Position numbers and translations under genes: made by a program
Assembly (NCBI RefSeq): GCF_000308495.1
Contig: NZ_BAFU01000001.1
Location: forward strand, 1-64,000
DNA from: Nocardia brevicatena NBRC 12119
Lineage (GTDB): Bacteria > Actinomycetota > Actinomycetes > Mycobacteriales > Mycobacteriaceae
Reading direction: 5' to 3'
Length of the DNA: 64,000 bases
Shown: positions 27,147 through 38,118 of the stretch, piece after piece
How positions within the stretch are numbered: position 1 is the stretch's first letter
Layout of the letters: the number at the start of each line of letters is the position of its first letter
Notes under the pieces: generated by a model
Seen by the model: the letters and a program-made list of their open reading frames with translations, nothing else
The model's database searches: none
Told to the model about the DNA's origin: nothing

Positions 27147-28892
27147 TCAGCGGCCGGGAGGGAGTTGAGGCGGGCTCGGTCGGTTCGGCAGGGCGATTGC
27201 GCGAGGCGCCGAGAGTTCATCGTGATCGACGGTGCTCGGTTCGCCTTCGATCGAGGCGGTATGCACCGTGACCGTCTCCGGATCGGTGTAGCCGACATCG
27301 ACGACCGTGGCCGCGATGTGCCGGCCCCGGGTGGGCTCGGGGGAACGCGGTGGTACCTGTTCGGTGCCGGTATCCACGGTGACCTTGCGTGTTCGGCGCA
27401 GGGTGAAGGTGATCTCCTCGGCCTCCTCCCACACCTGGCGGGCGGTGCGCAGCGGCTGGGTCGCGGTGTCGATCGCGGTATCGATGGCGGCGGTGACGAA
27501 CGAGGGGACCAGCGGTCGGAGCCGGCGGGCCGCGATATCGGTGAACGGAACGGTGCCGATCAGTGGCAGTTCCAGTCCACCCGAGCCGGCCTCCCGCTCC
27601 GCCCGCACGGCGGGGAGCCGGTCGGACTGCGGGCCGACGGATGCCGGGAGTGCGGCCGGTCCGTCGGGATGGGGTGGGGTCATATCGGGGGAGCTTTCGG
27701 GCAGGGGGCGGTTCCGCGTGGCCGGTTCTCGGCCGGCCGGCGCGGCAGAGCGGCGAAGCGACTCGGTGACCCCGATCTCGAGTCCGCCGATGGCGGCGAT
27801 GACGCGGGTCCGCTGCTGTTCCCGGGCGATGGCGGTATCGGCCTCGGCGGCCAGGCGGGCCGCGGTCAGTTGTTGCTCCGCGCGCAGGGTTTCGGTCTCG
27901 GTCCTGATCTGGGCCTGTTTCTCGGCGATTGTCGCATCCGCGGCGCGTTCGGCCCGGTCGCGTACCGCGGCGGCGGCTCGGCGTCGCTCCTGTGCGGTCT
28001 CACCGCGCCACCACCGCAGAATGAGCGGCAGCAGGGCGAGCAGGACGAATGCGACGGTCCCGAGCAGACGCAGGAAGAGCACGCCCGGAGAGGATGTGGT
28101 GTGGTCGTGCATGGCCGTCCAGCGGGCACCGAAGCCACGGTCGGAAGTGGCGATCGCGGCGGCTTCGGCCTCGTCCAGCTCGCGTCGTGTGTCCGTGATC
28201 CGCTGGTCCAGTGGGGCGATTCGCGCCTGGGCGGTCCGTAGCCGGGCGCGGGCGTCGTCGAGCATGGTTTCGGCCGTCTGTGCCTCCGGGCCGCGTCCCG
28301 GTACACCGGTGATCTTGGTCTGCGGGCACTGCGGCGTCGGGTTGTACTCGCATCGGGCGGTGACCAGGGCATTGTCGATGGCGGTCTCGGCCTCGGCGAT
28401 GGTCCGGTCGAGCGCGTCCCGGTCGGCGACAGCGCGGTCGAGTTGGGTACGGGCGGCGCGGACTTCCGGGGCGGCGGAGGCGGAGGCGGCGGCGCGTTCG
28501 TCGAGTGCTCGGTCGATCGTGCCGTCGAACAGCACCGTGGCGGCGAGTTCGGCGAGCAGGACTCCCGTCAGTGCCGCTACTGCGATCCGGCCCGCCACGG
28601 CCGGACGGTTCGGTGCGCCGGCGGGCAGATCGGGGCGTCCGGTCTGTTCGGCTCCGGCCAGCGCGCGACCGATCAACCCGGCGACGAATCCGATCACCAG
28701 TGCGACCGCCATGGCGGTTGGTATCGGCCAACCACCGGAGAGGCCCAGTGCCATCAGGGTGATTCCGGCGGCGACCAGCGCGAAGACCGTAACGCTCGCA
28801 CCGGTGACGAGGTAGCCGGTGCGTTCGTACCCGTTGGTCGGCTCGGCCGGTTGGCCTCCGCCGAGCCAGAGGAATATGCCGGTGATGGTCAT
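27147..28892 (-). CDS. DUF4407-domain membrane protein
   Basis: DUF4407 protein of 581 aa from the ATG at 28892 (MTITGIFLWLGGGQP), the start that fits the family; the frame extends 65 codons further upstream to a GTG but that part looks non-coding. Four membrane helices are visible: three in the first 135 residues and one at about 265-285 (LFLRLLGTVAFVLLALLPLIL). Between the third and fourth is an extracytoplasmic coiled coil rich in Ala/Arg/Asp/Glu, with a conserved Cys pair (RCEYNPTPQC). A second long coiled coil follows, then a linker and a basic C-terminal domain. Function unknown. It reads in the same direction as the MoxR operon, 78 bp before it. Confidence 0.85.
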   Translation of the reverse strand: MTITGIFLWLGGGQPAEPTNGYERTGYLVTGASVTVFALVAAGITLMALGLSGGWPIPTAMAVALVIGFVAGLIGRALAGAEQTGRPDLPAGAPNRPAVAGRIAVAALTGVLLAELAATVLFDGTIDRALDERAAASASAAPEVRAARTQLDRAVADRDALDRTIAEAETAIDNALVTARCEYNPTPQCPQTKITGVPGRGPEAQTAETMLDDARARLRTAQARIAPLDQRITDTRRELDEAEAAAIATSDRGFGARWTAMHDHTTSSPGVLFLRLLGTVAFVLLALLPLILRWWRGETAQERRRAAAAVRDRAERAADATIAEKQAQIRTETETLRAEQQLTAARLAAEADTAIAREQQRTRVIAAIGGLEIGVTESLRRSAAPAGREPATRNRPLPESSPDMTPPHPDGPAALPASVGPQSDRLPAVRAEREAGSGGLELPLIGTVPFTDIAARRLRPLVPSFVTAAIDTAIDTATQPLRTARQVWEEAEEITFTLRRTRKVTVDTGTEQVPPRSPEPTRGRHIAATVVDVGYTDPETVTVHTASIEGEPSTVDHDELSAPRAIALPNRPSPPQLPPGR

Positions 28893-29508
28893 GGGAGCCA
28901 CATCCTCTATGTCCCAGGATTTCTCGGGCACGTGCCAGTTCGCCGCGTCGTGTGTCGGCGCGGGCGGAAGCCTTCGGTCCGAACTGTGGGTGGACGTGGG
29001 GCTCGAACTGTCACTGATTCGTTGTTCCAGCGTGACAGGCCGCGCCCGGGATACCGAGTGCGAACGGGGGTCTGTGGTCGGTGTCACAGTGGAAAAATCG
29101 GGCGTTTCCGCGCACCCGTATTCCCCTTGGGTGGCCGGTGGATCCAGGGTTCGTCAATGGGTGCGGAAAGTGTGTCCAATACCACTGAGAGACGGTTTGC
29201 TGGATGTGTGCCCAGCCCCATAATGTTTAAAACAGGCCGGACGGTCGGATCATGTTACGCGCTTGTCACGCCGCTGCCGCCAACGTCTCGTTCCGGCGGT
29301 GGCCGATTAGCCGCGCGCGGGCGTGTTTGCTCGGTCCCATTGCCGGGAATTCATCTTCGACGCAGGTGAGCGTGGGTCCGGGAGCGCGACGTGGCGCCCC
29401 GGAACGGCTCCGCCCGGCGGATCGATGCTGCTCGGAAGGGGCCGATCGGGTTCCGTCCGCGCCCGCCCGCTGCTTTACACTGAATAACACGCATATGTGG
29501 AGGATCGG

Positions 29509-29526
29509 ATGAAGAAGCCCAGCTAG
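29509..29526 (+). CDS. five-codon upstream ORF (MKKPS) in the gltB leader
   Basis: ATG AAG AAG CCC AGC TAG preceded by GGAGG six bases upstream (about 29499-29503), a better ribosome site than that of gltB itself. The end of the ORF, AGCCCA (29516-29521), is complementary to TGGGCT (29556-29561), so a translating ribosome would open that stem. It could be an attenuation-type leader peptide for gltBD. Not a recognised family; a chance occurrence cannot be excluded. Confidence 0.35.
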   Translation: MKKPS

Positions 29527-29601
29527 TTCTGTTTCTTAGGGGAACCTTGGTTGGTTGGGCTCCGGACCTGACTTATCGTTTGCTCTTACGTCGAACAGGA
29601 A

Positions 29602-29671
29602 TGTCCGGCGGTGAGCGCACGCTCGGACAAACCGCTGTGGTGGCCGAGCCAAGCGGGCGAACCCCGCTCGG
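29602..29671 (+). promoter_or_regulatory. two stable hairpins in the gltB leader
   Basis: TGTCC (29602-29606) pairs with GGACA (29625-29629) around an inner GAGCG/CGCTC stem. Further on, GCGGG (29653-29657) pairs with CCCGC (29663-29667), extended by CCGA/TCGG. GCGGT near 29608 could instead pair with ACCGC near 29631, giving an alternative fold. I matched this to no known riboswitch. Confidence 0.35.
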
Positions 29672-29887
29672 AGGTAGGGACACGTAAGCGTTCTGTTACC
29701 CCGGGCACCCGCAGAACAGGCGGGTGGACAACTTCAGACGTGACTGCACGCCGAAGACCATCAGCGCGGCTGGTTTCCGGAACGTACGGACGCAGTCGGA
29801 GACGAAAGCGTTCGACAGCTCAGGCGTTCGACGGGCCATCCGATGGGCCGTACCACGTCGAATGTCGACTTTCTCGAAGGCAGAGGC

Positions 29888-32800
29888 ATGACGCAACTTC
29901 CTGGCCACAGGTCGCCTGGCCCCATCGGGCTCTACGACCCGGCGAACGAGCACGACGCCTGCGGCGTCGCATTCGTTGTCGATATGCACGGCCGTCGCAG
30001 CCGTGACATCGTCGACAAGGCTATTACGGCTCTGTTGAACCTGGAGCACCGCGGTGCCGCCGGCGCCGAGCAGAACTCCGGCGACGGTGCGGGCATCCTG
30101 ATCCAGGTCCCGGACCGCTTCTTCCGGGCCGTGGTCGATTTCGAGTTGCCCCCCGAAGGCTCCTACGCCACCGGCATTGTCTTCCTGCCGCAGGCCCGCC
30201 GAGAAGCGGCCCGCGCCGCCTATCGCGTGGACAAGATCGTCAAAGAAGAGGGCCTGGCGGTGCTGGGCTGGCGCGAGGTGCCGATCGATGAATCGTCGCT
30301 GGGAGCGCTCGCCCGCGACGCCATGCCCACCTTCCGGCAGATCTTCATCGGCTCTCCCGCCGGGGCCGCCGAGCAGCTGTCCGGGATGGACCTGGAGCGG
30401 CGCGCCTACGTGATCCGCAAGCGGGTGGAACGCGAACTGGGTAAATCCGGCCCGGGGGAGGGTGCGGTCGGCAGGGAGACGGTCTACTTCCCGAGCCTGT
30501 CCGGACAGACATTCGTCTACAAGGGCATGCTCACCACGCCGCAGCTGCGGGCGTTCTACCCGGACCTGCAGGACGACCGGGTGGAAAGCGCCCTGGGCAT
30601 CGTGCACTCCCGGTTCTCCACCAACACCTTCCCCTCCTGGCCGCTGGCCCACCCGTTCCGTCGGGTGGCGCACAACGGTGAGATCAACACCGTCACCGGT
30701 AACGAGAACTGGATGCGCGCGCGGGAGGCGCTGCTGCGTTCGGAGGTGTTCGGCTACGACTCGGCGGGCAAGAACCGGCTGGAGAAGATCTTCCCGGTCT
30801 GCACCCCCGGCGCCAGTGACACCGCCCGCTTCGACGAGGTCCTGGAACTGCTGCACCTGGGCGGGCGCAGTCTGCCCCATGCGGTGCTGATGATGATTCC
30901 CGAGGCCTGGGAACGCAACGAGAACATGGACCCCGCCCGGCGGGCGTTCTACGAGTACCACTCGATGCTGATGGAGCCGTGGGACGGTCCGGCCTCGGTG
31001 TGCTTCACCGACGGCACCGTGATCGGCGCCGTGCTCGACCGCAACGGCCTGCGCCCCAGCCGGATCTGGGTGACCGAGGATGGCCTGGTCGTGATGGCCT
31101 CCGAGGTCGGTGTGCTCGATATCGACCAGTCCAAGGTGATCAAGAAGGTCCGCTTGCAGCCGGGCCGGATGTTCCTGGTCGACACCGAGCAGGGGCGGAT
31201 CGTCGGAGACGAGGAGATCAAGGCGAAACTGGCCGCCGAGCACCCCTACCGAGAATGGCTCGACGCCGGGGTGAAGCATCTGACCGACCTGCCCGACCGT
31301 CCGCATGTGCACATGTCGCACGACCGGGTGCTGATTCGGCAGCAGATCTTCGGCTACACCAACGAGGAACTGAACCTGCTGATCTCGCCGATGGCCCGTA
31401 CCGGTGCCGAGGCGCTCGGTTCGATGGGCACCGACACCCCGATCGCGGTGCTCTCGGCGCGCCCGCGGCTGCTCTTCGACTACTTCTCTCAGCTGTTCGC
31501 GCAGGTCACCAACCCGCCGCTGGACGCTATCCGGGAAGAAGTAGTGACCAGCCTGCTCCGGCATGTCGGTCCGGAGGGCGATCTGCTGAACCCCACCCCG
31601 GACTCGTGTAAGCAGATCGCCATCGAGCAGCCGCTCCTGGACAACGACGAGCTGGCCAAGCTCCTCCACATCAACGACGACGGCAGCCATCCCGAACTGC
31701 GTTCGGTGGTGGTGCGTGGTCTGTACCCGGTCGCCGAGGGCGGCGAGGGGCTGCGCAAGGCGCTGCGGGCGATCAACACCCAGGTCTCGGCCGCGATCGA
31801 CGGCGGGGCCCGGATCATCGTGCTCTCCGACCGCGAGTCCAACGAGAAGCTGGCGCCGATCCCGTCGCTGCTGCTCACCTCGTCGGTACACCATCACCTG
31901 GTACGCGAGCGCACCCGGACCATGGTCGGCCTGGTGGTGGAGGCCGGTGACGCCCGCGAGGTGCACCATATGGCCATGCTGGTCGGCTTCGGCGCCGCCG
32001 CGATCAACCCCTATATGGCGTTCGAATCCATCGAGGACATGCTCGAACGCGGTGCGCTGCACATGCCGAACAGCACCGCGAGCACCGACGGCAAGGCCGG
32101 GTTGGCCGCCGACTACCGCAAAGCGGTCGCCAACTACAACAAGGCCGCCGGCAAGGGTGTGCTGAAGGTGATGTCCAAAATGGGCATCTCCACCATGGCC
32201 TCCTACAACGGCGCCCAACTGTTCCAGGTGATCGGTCTGTCGCAGGAGCTGGTGGACGAGTACTTCACCGGTCTGCGTTCGCATCTGGGCGGTATCGGGC
32301 TGGACGAGATCGCCGCGGAGGTGGCGGCCCGGCACCGGGTCGCCTTCCTGGAGAACCGCAACGAGCGCGCGCACCGCGAGCTCGAGGTGGGCGGTGAATA
32401 CCAGTGGCGGCGCGAGGGTGAACACCACCTGTTCAACCCGGACACCGTCTTCAAGCTGCAGCACGCCACCCGCAGCGGGCAGTACTCGATCTTCAAGGAG
32501 TACACCAAGCTGGTGGACGATCAGTCCGAGCGGCTGGCCTCGCTGCGCGGTCTGTTCAAGTTCAAGACCGGCGCGCGCTCCCCGATCCCGATCGAGGAGG
32601 TCGAGCCGGCGAGCGAGATCGTCAAGCGGTTCTCCACCGGCGCGATGAGCTACGGCTCCATCTCCGCGGAGGCGCACGAGACGCTCGCCATCGCCATGAA
32701 CCGTCTCGGGGGCCGTTCCAACTCCGGCGAGGGCGGCGAATCGCCGGCCCGTTTCGAGCCGGAGGAGAACGGCGACTGGCGGCGCAGCGCGATCAAGCAG

Positions 32801-34558
32801 GTCGCCTCGGGTCGGTTCGGCGTGACCGCGCACTACCTGACCAACTGCACCGATATCCAGATCAAGATGGCCCAGGGCGCCAAGCCGGGCGAGGGCGGTC
32901 AGCTGCCCGCGCACAAGGTGTATCCGTGGGTGGCCGAAGTGCGGCATTCGACACCGGGCGTCGGCCTGATCTCGCCGCCGCCGCACCACGACATCTACTC
33001 GATCGAGGACCTGGCGCAGCTCATCCACGATCTGAAGAACGCGAACCCGCAGGCGCGGATTCACGTGAAACTCGTCGCGGAGCCCGGCGTGGGCACCGTC
33101 GCGGCGGGTGTGTCCAAGGCGCACGCCGACGTGGTGCTGATCTCCGGCCACGACGGCGGTACCGGCGCGTCGCCGCTGACCTCGCTCAAGCACGCGGGCG
33201 GTCCCTGGGAGCTCGGCCTGGCCGAAACCCAGCAGACACTGCTGCTCAACGGTCTGCGCGACCGGATCGTGGTGCAGGTCGACGGCCAGATGAAGACCGG
33301 TCGCGACGTTATGATCGCCGCGTTGCTCGGTGCCGAGGAATACGGTTTCGCGACCGCTCCGCTGGTGGTGTCCGGCTGCATCATGATGCGGGTCTGTCAC
33401 CTGGACACCTGCCCGGTGGGCGTGGCCACGCAGAACCCGATTCTGCGACAGCGGTTCACCGGTAAGCCGGAATTCGTCGAGAACTTCTTCGTGTTCATCG
33501 CCGAAGAGGTCCGGGAACTGTTGGCCCGGCTGGGCTTCCGCACCCTGGACGAGGCTATCGGCCGGGTCGATCTGCTCGACACCACCAAGGCCAAACAGCA
33601 CTGGAAGGCGAGCAAACTGGATCTGTCGCCAATCCTCGACGATGTCGAGACGGCGTTCATGTACCAGGACCGCCGCTGCACCAAGAAGCAGGACCACGGG
33701 TTGGACCGGGCGCTGGACAACGAGCTCATCGCGCAGAGCCGCGACGCGCTCGAATTCGGCAAGCCGGTGAAGATCGAAACCAAGATCACGAACGTGAACC
33801 GGACGGTCGGCACCATGCTCGGCCACGAGGTGACCAAGCTCTACGGCGGTGCCGGCCTGCCCGACGACACCATCGACATCACCTTCACCGGTTCCGCGGG
33901 CAACAGCTTCGGCGCGTTCGTCCCGGCGGGTATCACCCTGCGGGTGCGCGGCGATGCGAACGACTATGTCGGCAAGGGGCTTTCGGGTGGCCACCTGGTG
34001 GTGCGCCCGGCGCCGAACGCGCCGGCGGATTTCGCCGCGGAGCGCAACATCATCGCGGGCAACGTGATCCTGTTCGGCGCGACCAGCGGCAAGGCGTTCA
34101 TCAGCGGTGTGGTCGGAGAACGGTTCGCGGTCCGCAACTCGGGCGCCGTCGCGGTGGTCGAGGGCGTGGGTGACCACGGCTGCGAGTACATGACCGGCGG
34201 TCGGGTCGTCATCCTCGGTGAGAGCGGACGCAACTTCGGCGCCGGTATGTCCGGCGGTATCGCGTTCGTCTACGACCCCGACGGTGTGTTCCCGGCCCAG
34301 GTCAACCCCGAACAGGGCGATGCCATCGAACCGCTGTCCGGGGACGACTTCGGCTGGTTGCACGACATCGTCACCGAGCATCGCGACCAGACCGCGTCGA
34401 CTGTCGCCGAGCGGATTCTGAGTGACTGGTCGCAGCAGGTGAACCACTTCGTGAAAGTTATGCCACGCGAGTACAAGAAGGTACTTCTCGCTATCTCCGA
34501 AGCTGAGAAGAGTGGCAAGGACGTCGACGAGGCGATCATGGAGGCCGCTCGTGGGTGA
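29888..34558 (+). CDS. gltB: glutamate synthase (NADPH) large subunit
   Basis: Alpha subunit of NADPH-GOGAT, 1556 aa, converting 2-oxoglutarate and glutamine to two glutamates in the cytoplasm. Translation starts at the ATG at 29888 ([12 protein letters not shown]). A propeptide of 24 residues precedes Cys25 in HDACGVAF, the N-terminal nucleophile of the class II amidotransferase domain (about 25-430). Then come the central domain, the FMN-binding synthase domain ([50 protein letters not shown], each in part), the 3Fe-4S cysteines in [13 protein letters not shown], and the C-terminal beta-helix domain. The stop overlaps the gltD start by 8 bp. Confidence 0.98.
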   Translation: MTQLPGHRSPGPIGLYDPANEHDACGVAFVVDMHGRRSRDIVDKAITALLNLEHRGAAGAEQNSGDGAGILIQVPDRFFRAVVDFELPPEGSYATGIVFLPQARREAARAAYRVDKIVKEEGLAVLGWREVPIDESSLGALARDAMPTFRQIFIGSPAGAAEQLSGMDLERRAYVIRKRVERELGKSGPGEGAVGRETVYFPSLSGQTFVYKGMLTTPQLRAFYPDLQDDRVESALGIVHSRFSTNTFPSWPLAHPFRRVAHNGEINTVTGNENWMRAREALLRSEVFGYDSAGKNRLEKIFPVCTPGASDTARFDEVLELLHLGGRSLPHAVLMMIPEAWERNENMDPARRAFYEYHSMLMEPWDGPASVCFTDGTVIGAVLDRNGLRPSRIWVTEDGLVVMASEVGVLDIDQSKVIKKVRLQPGRMFLVDTEQGRIVGDEEIKAKLAAEHPYREWLDAGVKHLTDLPDRPHVHMSHDRVLIRQQIFGYTNEELNLLISPMARTGAEALGSMGTDTPIAVLSARPRLLFDYFSQLFAQVTNPPLDAIREEVVTSLLRHVGPEGDLLNPTPDSCKQIAIEQPLLDNDELAKLLHINDDGSHPELRSVVVRGLYPVAEGGEGLRKALRAINTQVSAAIDGGARIIVLSDRESNEKLAPIPSLLLTSSVHHHLVRERTRTMVGLVVEAGDAREVHHMAMLVGFGAAAINPYMAFESIEDMLERGALHMPNSTASTDGKAGLAADYRKAVANYNKAAGKGVLKVMSKMGISTMASYNGAQLFQVIGLSQELVDEYFTGLRSHLGGIGLDEIAAEVAARHRVAFLENRNERAHRELEVGGEYQWRREGEHHLFNPDTVFKLQHATRSGQYSIFKEYTKLVDDQSERLASLRGLFKFKTGARSPIPIEEVEPASEIVKRFSTGAMSYGSISAEAHETLAIAMNRLGGRSNSGEGGESPARFEPEENGDWRRSAIKQVASGRFGVTAHYLTNCTDIQIKMAQGAKPGEGGQLPAHKVYPWVAEVRHSTPGVGLISPPPHHDIYSIEDLAQLIHDLKNANPQARIHVKLVAEPGVGTVAAGVSKAHADVVLISGHDGGTGASPLTSLKHAGGPWELGLAETQQTLLLNGLRDRIVVQVDGQMKTGRDVMIAALLGAEEYGFATAPLVVSGCIMMRVCHLDTCPVGVATQNPILRQRFTGKPEFVENFFVFIAEEVRELLARLGFRTLDEAIGRVDLLDTTKAKQHWKASKLDLSPILDDVETAFMYQDRRCTKKQDHGLDRALDNELIAQSRDALEFGKPVKIETKITNVNRTVGTMLGHEVTKLYGGAGLPDDTIDITFTGSAGNSFGAFVPAGITLRVRGDANDYVGKGLSGGHLVVRPAPNAPADFAAERNIIAGNVILFGATSGKAFISGVVGERFAVRNSGAVAVVEGVGDHGCEYMTGGRVVILGESGRNFGAGMSGGIAFVYDPDGVFPAQVNPEQGDAIEPLSGDDFGWLHDIVTEHRDQTASTVAERILSDWSQQVNHFVKVMPREYKKVLLAISEAEKSGKDVDEAIMEAARG

Positions 34559-36020
34559 CACCCAAGGATTTCTGAAATACACACAGCGGGAGCTGCCCGC
34601 CCGCCGCCCGGTGCCGCTGCGCCTGATGGACTGGAAAGAGGTCTACGAGCAGGGTTTCCCGCACGAGACCCTGCAGCGTCAGGCCAGTCGGTGCATGGAC
34701 TGCGGTATCCCGTTCTGCCACAACGGGTGCCCGCTGGGCAACCTCATCCCGGAGTGGAACGACCTGGTCTACTCCGACCGCTGGCGCGATTCCATCGACC
34801 GGCTGCACGCGACCAACAACTTCCCGGAATTCACCGGGCGGCTGTGCCCGGCGCCGTGCGAGGCGTCCTGTGTACTCGGTATCAACCAGGATCCGGTGAC
34901 CATCAAACAGGTCGAGGTCGAGATCATCGAGAACGCCTTCGACGAGGGCTGGGTCGCGCCGGTGTACCCGACCCGGCTGACCGGTAAGAAGATCGCCGTC
35001 GTCGGCTCCGGGCCGGCGGGTCTGGCCGCCGCACAGCAGTTGACCCGTGCCGGGCACACCGTGACCGTGTTCGAGCGGGCCGACCGATTCGGCGGGCTGC
35101 TGCGCTACGGCATTCCAGAATTCAAGATGGAGAAGCGCTTCATCGACCGCCGGCTGGCGCAGATGGAGGCCGAGGGCACCATCTTCAAGACCGGGGTGAA
35201 CGTCGGTGTCGACATCACCGCCGAGGAGTTGCGCGAACAGTTCGACGCGGTCGTGCTGGCCGGTGGCGCCACCCAGGCCCGGGATCTGCCGATCCCCGGC
35301 CGTGACCTGGACGGTATCCACCAGGCCATGGAGTACCTGCCGTGGTCCAACCGGGTGCAGCACGGAGATCCGGTCACCGATGCCGAGGGGCTGCCGCCGA
35401 TCCACGCGCGCGGTAAGAAGGTCGTCATCATCGGCGGTGGCGACACCGGCGCCGACTGCCTGGGCACCGCGCACCGCCAGGGCGCGGCCGGCGTGCACCA
35501 GTTCGAGATCATGCCGCGTCCGCCGGCCGAGCGCGCCGGCTCCACCCCGTGGCCGACCTACCCGCTGATGTATCGCGTGTCCTCGGCGCACGAAGAGGGC
35601 GGCGAGCGGGTGTTCTCGGTGAACACCGCGCGGTTCGTCGGCGCGGACGGCAAGGTCACCGGCCTGGAGGCGCACGAGGTGACGATGGTCAACGGCCGCT
35701 TCGAGAAGGTGGAGGGCACCGACTTCACGCTCGAGGCCGATCTGGTGCTGCTGGCGATGGGCTTCGTCGGCCCCGAGAAGCCGGGACTGCTCACCGATCT
35801 GGGCGTCGGTTACGACCAACGCGGAAATGTTCAGCGCGACAAGAATTGGGCCACCAATGTGCCCGGTGTTTTCGTCGCCGGCGATATGGGCCGCGGTCAG
35901 TCGCTGATCGTCTGGGCCATTGCCGAAGGGCGTGCCGCCGCGTCCGCGGTCGACCGTTATCTGGAAGGCGAGACCGCTTTGCCGTCTCCCATCACCCCCA
36001 CCATGGTCGCCCAGCGCTGA
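34551..36020 (+). CDS. gltD: glutamate synthase (NADPH) small subunit
   Basis: Beta subunit of GOGAT, 489 aa, passing electrons from NADPH through FAD and Fe-S clusters to GltB. The start is GTG at 34551 ([15 protein letters not shown]) with GGAGG six bases upstream, inside the gltB end. Cys-rich motifs for two 4Fe-4S clusters are [17 protein letters not shown] and CPAPCEASC. The FAD site is [15 protein letters not shown] and the NADPH site is [14 protein letters not shown]. The C-terminal [18 protein letters not shown] closes the FAD domain. A strong intrinsic terminator follows the stop. Confidence 0.98.
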   Translation: MGDTQGFLKYTQRELPARRPVPLRLMDWKEVYEQGFPHETLQRQASRCMDCGIPFCHNGCPLGNLIPEWNDLVYSDRWRDSIDRLHATNNFPEFTGRLCPAPCEASCVLGINQDPVTIKQVEVEIIENAFDEGWVAPVYPTRLTGKKIAVVGSGPAGLAAAQQLTRAGHTVTVFERADRFGGLLRYGIPEFKMEKRFIDRRLAQMEAEGTIFKTGVNVGVDITAEELREQFDAVVLAGGATQARDLPIPGRDLDGIHQAMEYLPWSNRVQHGDPVTDAEGLPPIHARGKKVVIIGGGDTGADCLGTAHRQGAAGVHQFEIMPRPPAERAGSTPWPTYPLMYRVSSAHEEGGERVFSVNTARFVGADGKVTGLEAHEVTMVNGRFEKVEGTDFTLEADLVLLAMGFVGPEKPGLLTDLGVGYDQRGNVQRDKNWATNVPGVFVAGDMGRGQSLIVWAIAEGRAAASAVDRYLEGETALPSPITPTMVAQR

Positions 36021-36035
36021 ATTACGCTCGACCAG

Positions 36036-36070
36036 GGCGCCTGCCGGATTCCTTCCGGCAGGCGCCTTTT
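36036..36070 (+). terminator. intrinsic terminator of gltBD
   Basis: Perfect 13-bp stem: GGCGCCTGCCGGA (36036-36048) with TCCGGCAGGCGCC (36054-36066), five-base loop, followed directly by TTTTAT. A textbook Rho-independent terminator. Confidence 0.92.
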
Positions 36071-36255
36071 ATATGACCGAAACAGGACGCGCTGGTCTCT
36101 TGGATGGCGCGCCGGGGCGGGGGGCCTTATTGTTATCTCCCGGAGTGGTCCGGAAATACGGATGTGAACGGCGCAGTTCTCGATGTATCCGTCGGGTCAC
36201 GGACGTGGCGATATCGGGGTGCCTCCCAGTAGAGGCAATAGGGAACTGGAGCGGT

Positions 36256-37155
36256 ATGCAGTTGAAAAAGATTGCCGCGGCTTTGGGTGCGTGTGCGACG
36301 GTCGCATCCGGACTGGTATTCGGCAGCGGCGCGGCGTCGGCGGCGCCCGGCTGCCCCGGTCTGTATGTGGTGGCGATCCCGGGCACCTGGGAAACCGGCC
36401 ACGATCGGACGCCGCAGCCCGGCATGCTGGCCGGGGTCACTCGTGGCCTGCCGTCCTCGGCGAAGGTCGATTATGTGACCTACGCGGCGACCGCTTTCCC
36501 TTGGGAGGGCGATGTCTACGGCAGGTCCAAGAAGGAGGCCGTGGACAATGCGCGCGGTATGGTCTCGGCCATGGCACAGCGCTGCGGGGCGACCAAGATC
36601 GCCCTGGTCGGCTACAGCCAGGGGGCCGACGCCGCCGGTGATCTCGCCGCCGAAATCGGTACCGGGCTCGGTGTCGTTCCTCCCGACCGGGTCGCCGGTG
36701 TGGGGCTCATCTCCGATCCGCGTCGCTCGCCGACCGATGTCCAGGTCGGCCCGCCCGCTCCCGGCGCCGGGGCCAGCGGTCCGCGGGTCGGCGGTTTCGG
36801 CTGGGTCAGCGACCGTGTCCGGACCGTCTGCGCCGTGGACGACCTCTACTGCTCGACGGCCACCGATGATTTCGTCACCCGCTTCGCCGGTTTTCTCGTA
36901 CAGGCCTCCGACGCCAATCCGGCGAACCTGTGGCGCTATCAGCTGGAGGCGGCGGCAATCGTCAACGATCTGATGACGCACGGCGGGGTGCTGACGCTGA
37001 ATCAGCAGCTCAGTGAGAACGCGAACGAACAGCGGGCCAAGGACCTGGAGCAGTTCTACAAGTCCCAGGCCCACAACGGCTACAGCAGTTATCGGGTGGG
37101 TGGCGGTCAGACCGCTATTTCCTGGATGCACAACTGGATCGCCGGTATGGCCTGA
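36256..37155 (+). CDS. secreted cutinase-family esterase
   Basis: Exported serine esterase of 299 aa from the ATG at 36256 (MQLKKIAAALGACATVASG). A Sec signal peptide with cleavage after ASA (about residue 33) precedes the mature protein. Cutinase landmarks are CPGLYVVAIPGTWETG, the nucleophile elbow VGYSQGADAAGDLA with catalytic Ser, and a Cys/Asp loop CAVDDLYCSTATDDF that carries the catalytic Asp. In mycobacteria such proteins (culp family) hydrolyse lipid esters or polyesters at the cell surface. The C-terminal extension of about 80 residues beyond a minimal cutinase has no named domain. Flanked by terminators on both sides, so it is monocistronic. Confidence 0.92.
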   Translation: MQLKKIAAALGACATVASGLVFGSGAASAAPGCPGLYVVAIPGTWETGHDRTPQPGMLAGVTRGLPSSAKVDYVTYAATAFPWEGDVYGRSKKEAVDNARGMVSAMAQRCGATKIALVGYSQGADAAGDLAAEIGTGLGVVPPDRVAGVGLISDPRRSPTDVQVGPPAPGAGASGPRVGGFGWVSDRVRTVCAVDDLYCSTATDDFVTRFAGFLVQASDANPANLWRYQLEAAAIVNDLMTHGGVLTLNQQLSENANEQRAKDLEQFYKSQAHNGYSSYRVGGGQTAISWMHNWIAGMA

Positions 37156-37181
37156 TCCGAAACCGCGGATCTCCCGACCCG

Positions 37182-37219
37182 AACGGCCACCCGACCCGCT
37201 ATAGGGTCGGGTGGCCGTT
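37182..37219. terminator. bidirectional terminator between cutinase and phosphatase
   Basis: Perfect 16-bp stem: the arm at 37182-37197 (AACGGCCACCCGACCC) with the arm at 37204-37219, six-base loop. It lies 26 bp past the cutinase stop and 48 bp past the convergent phosphatase stop and probably serves both. Confidence 0.8.
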
Positions 37220-37267
37220 TGTCTGCCGAGGGGTATCGGTGGCCCGAGCCGGAACTCGGTATCGCGT

Positions 37268-37960
37268 TCAGGAACGCGAGGCGATATTGCGGGGCAACAA
37301 ATCCCAGACATGACCGTTCTCGTTCACCGTTGCCGCGGTACGTCGACCGGTCCGGGAGAACAGGATTCGGGTGATCGAGCAGTAGTCGATCGGAAAGGTC
37401 AGCGGGCGGGCGAGACCGAGCAATTCCTGCAGAGTGACATTGATGACCCCGCCGTGGGTGAAGGCAACCACGGTATCGGCCGGATCGGTGGTCGAGGCGA
37501 TCTCGGTTATCGCATCGTGTACCCGCATGCGGAACGCGTCCGCGTCGATCTGCGTGGGCAGGAAACCGGCCTTGATCCGATCGTAGGATTCCCGGAAGTC
37601 GGCCTTGGCATCCTCGATCGGTATGTAGAACGGGAGATCCCGGTCGTATTCGGCCAGATCCTCGACGATATCGATGGTCGATCCCAGCTTCGCGGCCATC
37701 GGTGCGGCCGTTTCCCGGGCACGCCGTTGCGGGCTGCTGATCACCCGGCCGATCCGATGGTGGCTCAGCGCGGTCGGCACCCGCTCGGCCTGTTCCACCC
37801 CGATCGGAGCCAGTGCCGGATCGGCGGCCGGCGTCGTTCCCGACGGGGACGGTCCCGCGTCATCGGGCAGCGGCGCTCCCGATTCGATAGCGGCCTGCTC
37901 GATCCGCTGGGGCTGCGCATGACGAACGAGTATCAACTGCACTCGATTACTCTGCCCCAT
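37268..37960 (-). CDS. histidine phosphatase superfamily protein
   Basis: Phosphoglycerate-mutase-like phosphatase of 230 aa. The catalytic motif LILVRHAQP with His14 opens the protein, the second arginine is in ISSPQRRARETA, the acid is in VEDLAEYDRDLPFYIP, and the second catalytic His is in VAFTHGGVINVTL. All four pocket elements are present, so it should be active. The insertion of about 25 residues between the first and second motifs (PDDAGPSPSGTTPA) is a low-complexity loop. The substrate is unknown; the branch contains phosphosugar and nucleotide phosphatases rather than true mutases. Confidence 0.9.
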   Translation of the reverse strand: MGQSNRVQLILVRHAQPQRIEQAAIESGAPLPDDAGPSPSGTTPAADPALAPIGVEQAERVPTALSHHRIGRVISSPQRRARETAAPMAAKLGSTIDIVEDLAEYDRDLPFYIPIEDAKADFRESYDRIKAGFLPTQIDADAFRMRVHDAITEIASTTDPADTVVAFTHGGVINVTLQELLGLARPLTFPIDYCSITRILFSRTGRRTAATVNENGHVWDLLPRNIASRS

Positions 37961-38118
37961 CCCGCCGACAGGTCACCATCCGGGCGCCGACGGGCGCCGC
38001 GGGGAATATCGGCGTGTGCTCCGGGGCGGCCCCGAATGCGAGCCGGACAGCAGTCGGCCCGGCTCGCGGGGGTATGCGAGCCGGGCGGTTCGGCGTGTTT
38101 TCGCTTCGGCGGTCGGTG

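Larger units (their letters stand above)
28893..29887. other. ~1-kb divergent region: DUF4407 promoter side and long gltB leader
   Basis: Contains no convincing standard gene. The left half is GC-mixed with an A/T-rich patch near 29224-29240. A promoter-like TACACT at about 29475 precedes a strong ribosome site with a five-codon ORF (29509-29526), followed by about 360 bases of apparently structured leader before gltB. Two hairpins, at 29602-29629 and 29644-29671, stand out. Confidence 0.5.

Noticed and set aside
29540-29700. Glutamine, c-di-AMP or other known riboswitch ahead of gltB
   Set aside because: None of the conserved cores I know of is present; only hairpins and a short ORF are supported.
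29696-34582. 1628-codon open frame on the minus strand opposite gltB
   Set aside because: It lies almost wholly antisense to gltB, is rich in His/Val/Arg as expected of a GC-rich shadow frame, and shows no domain.
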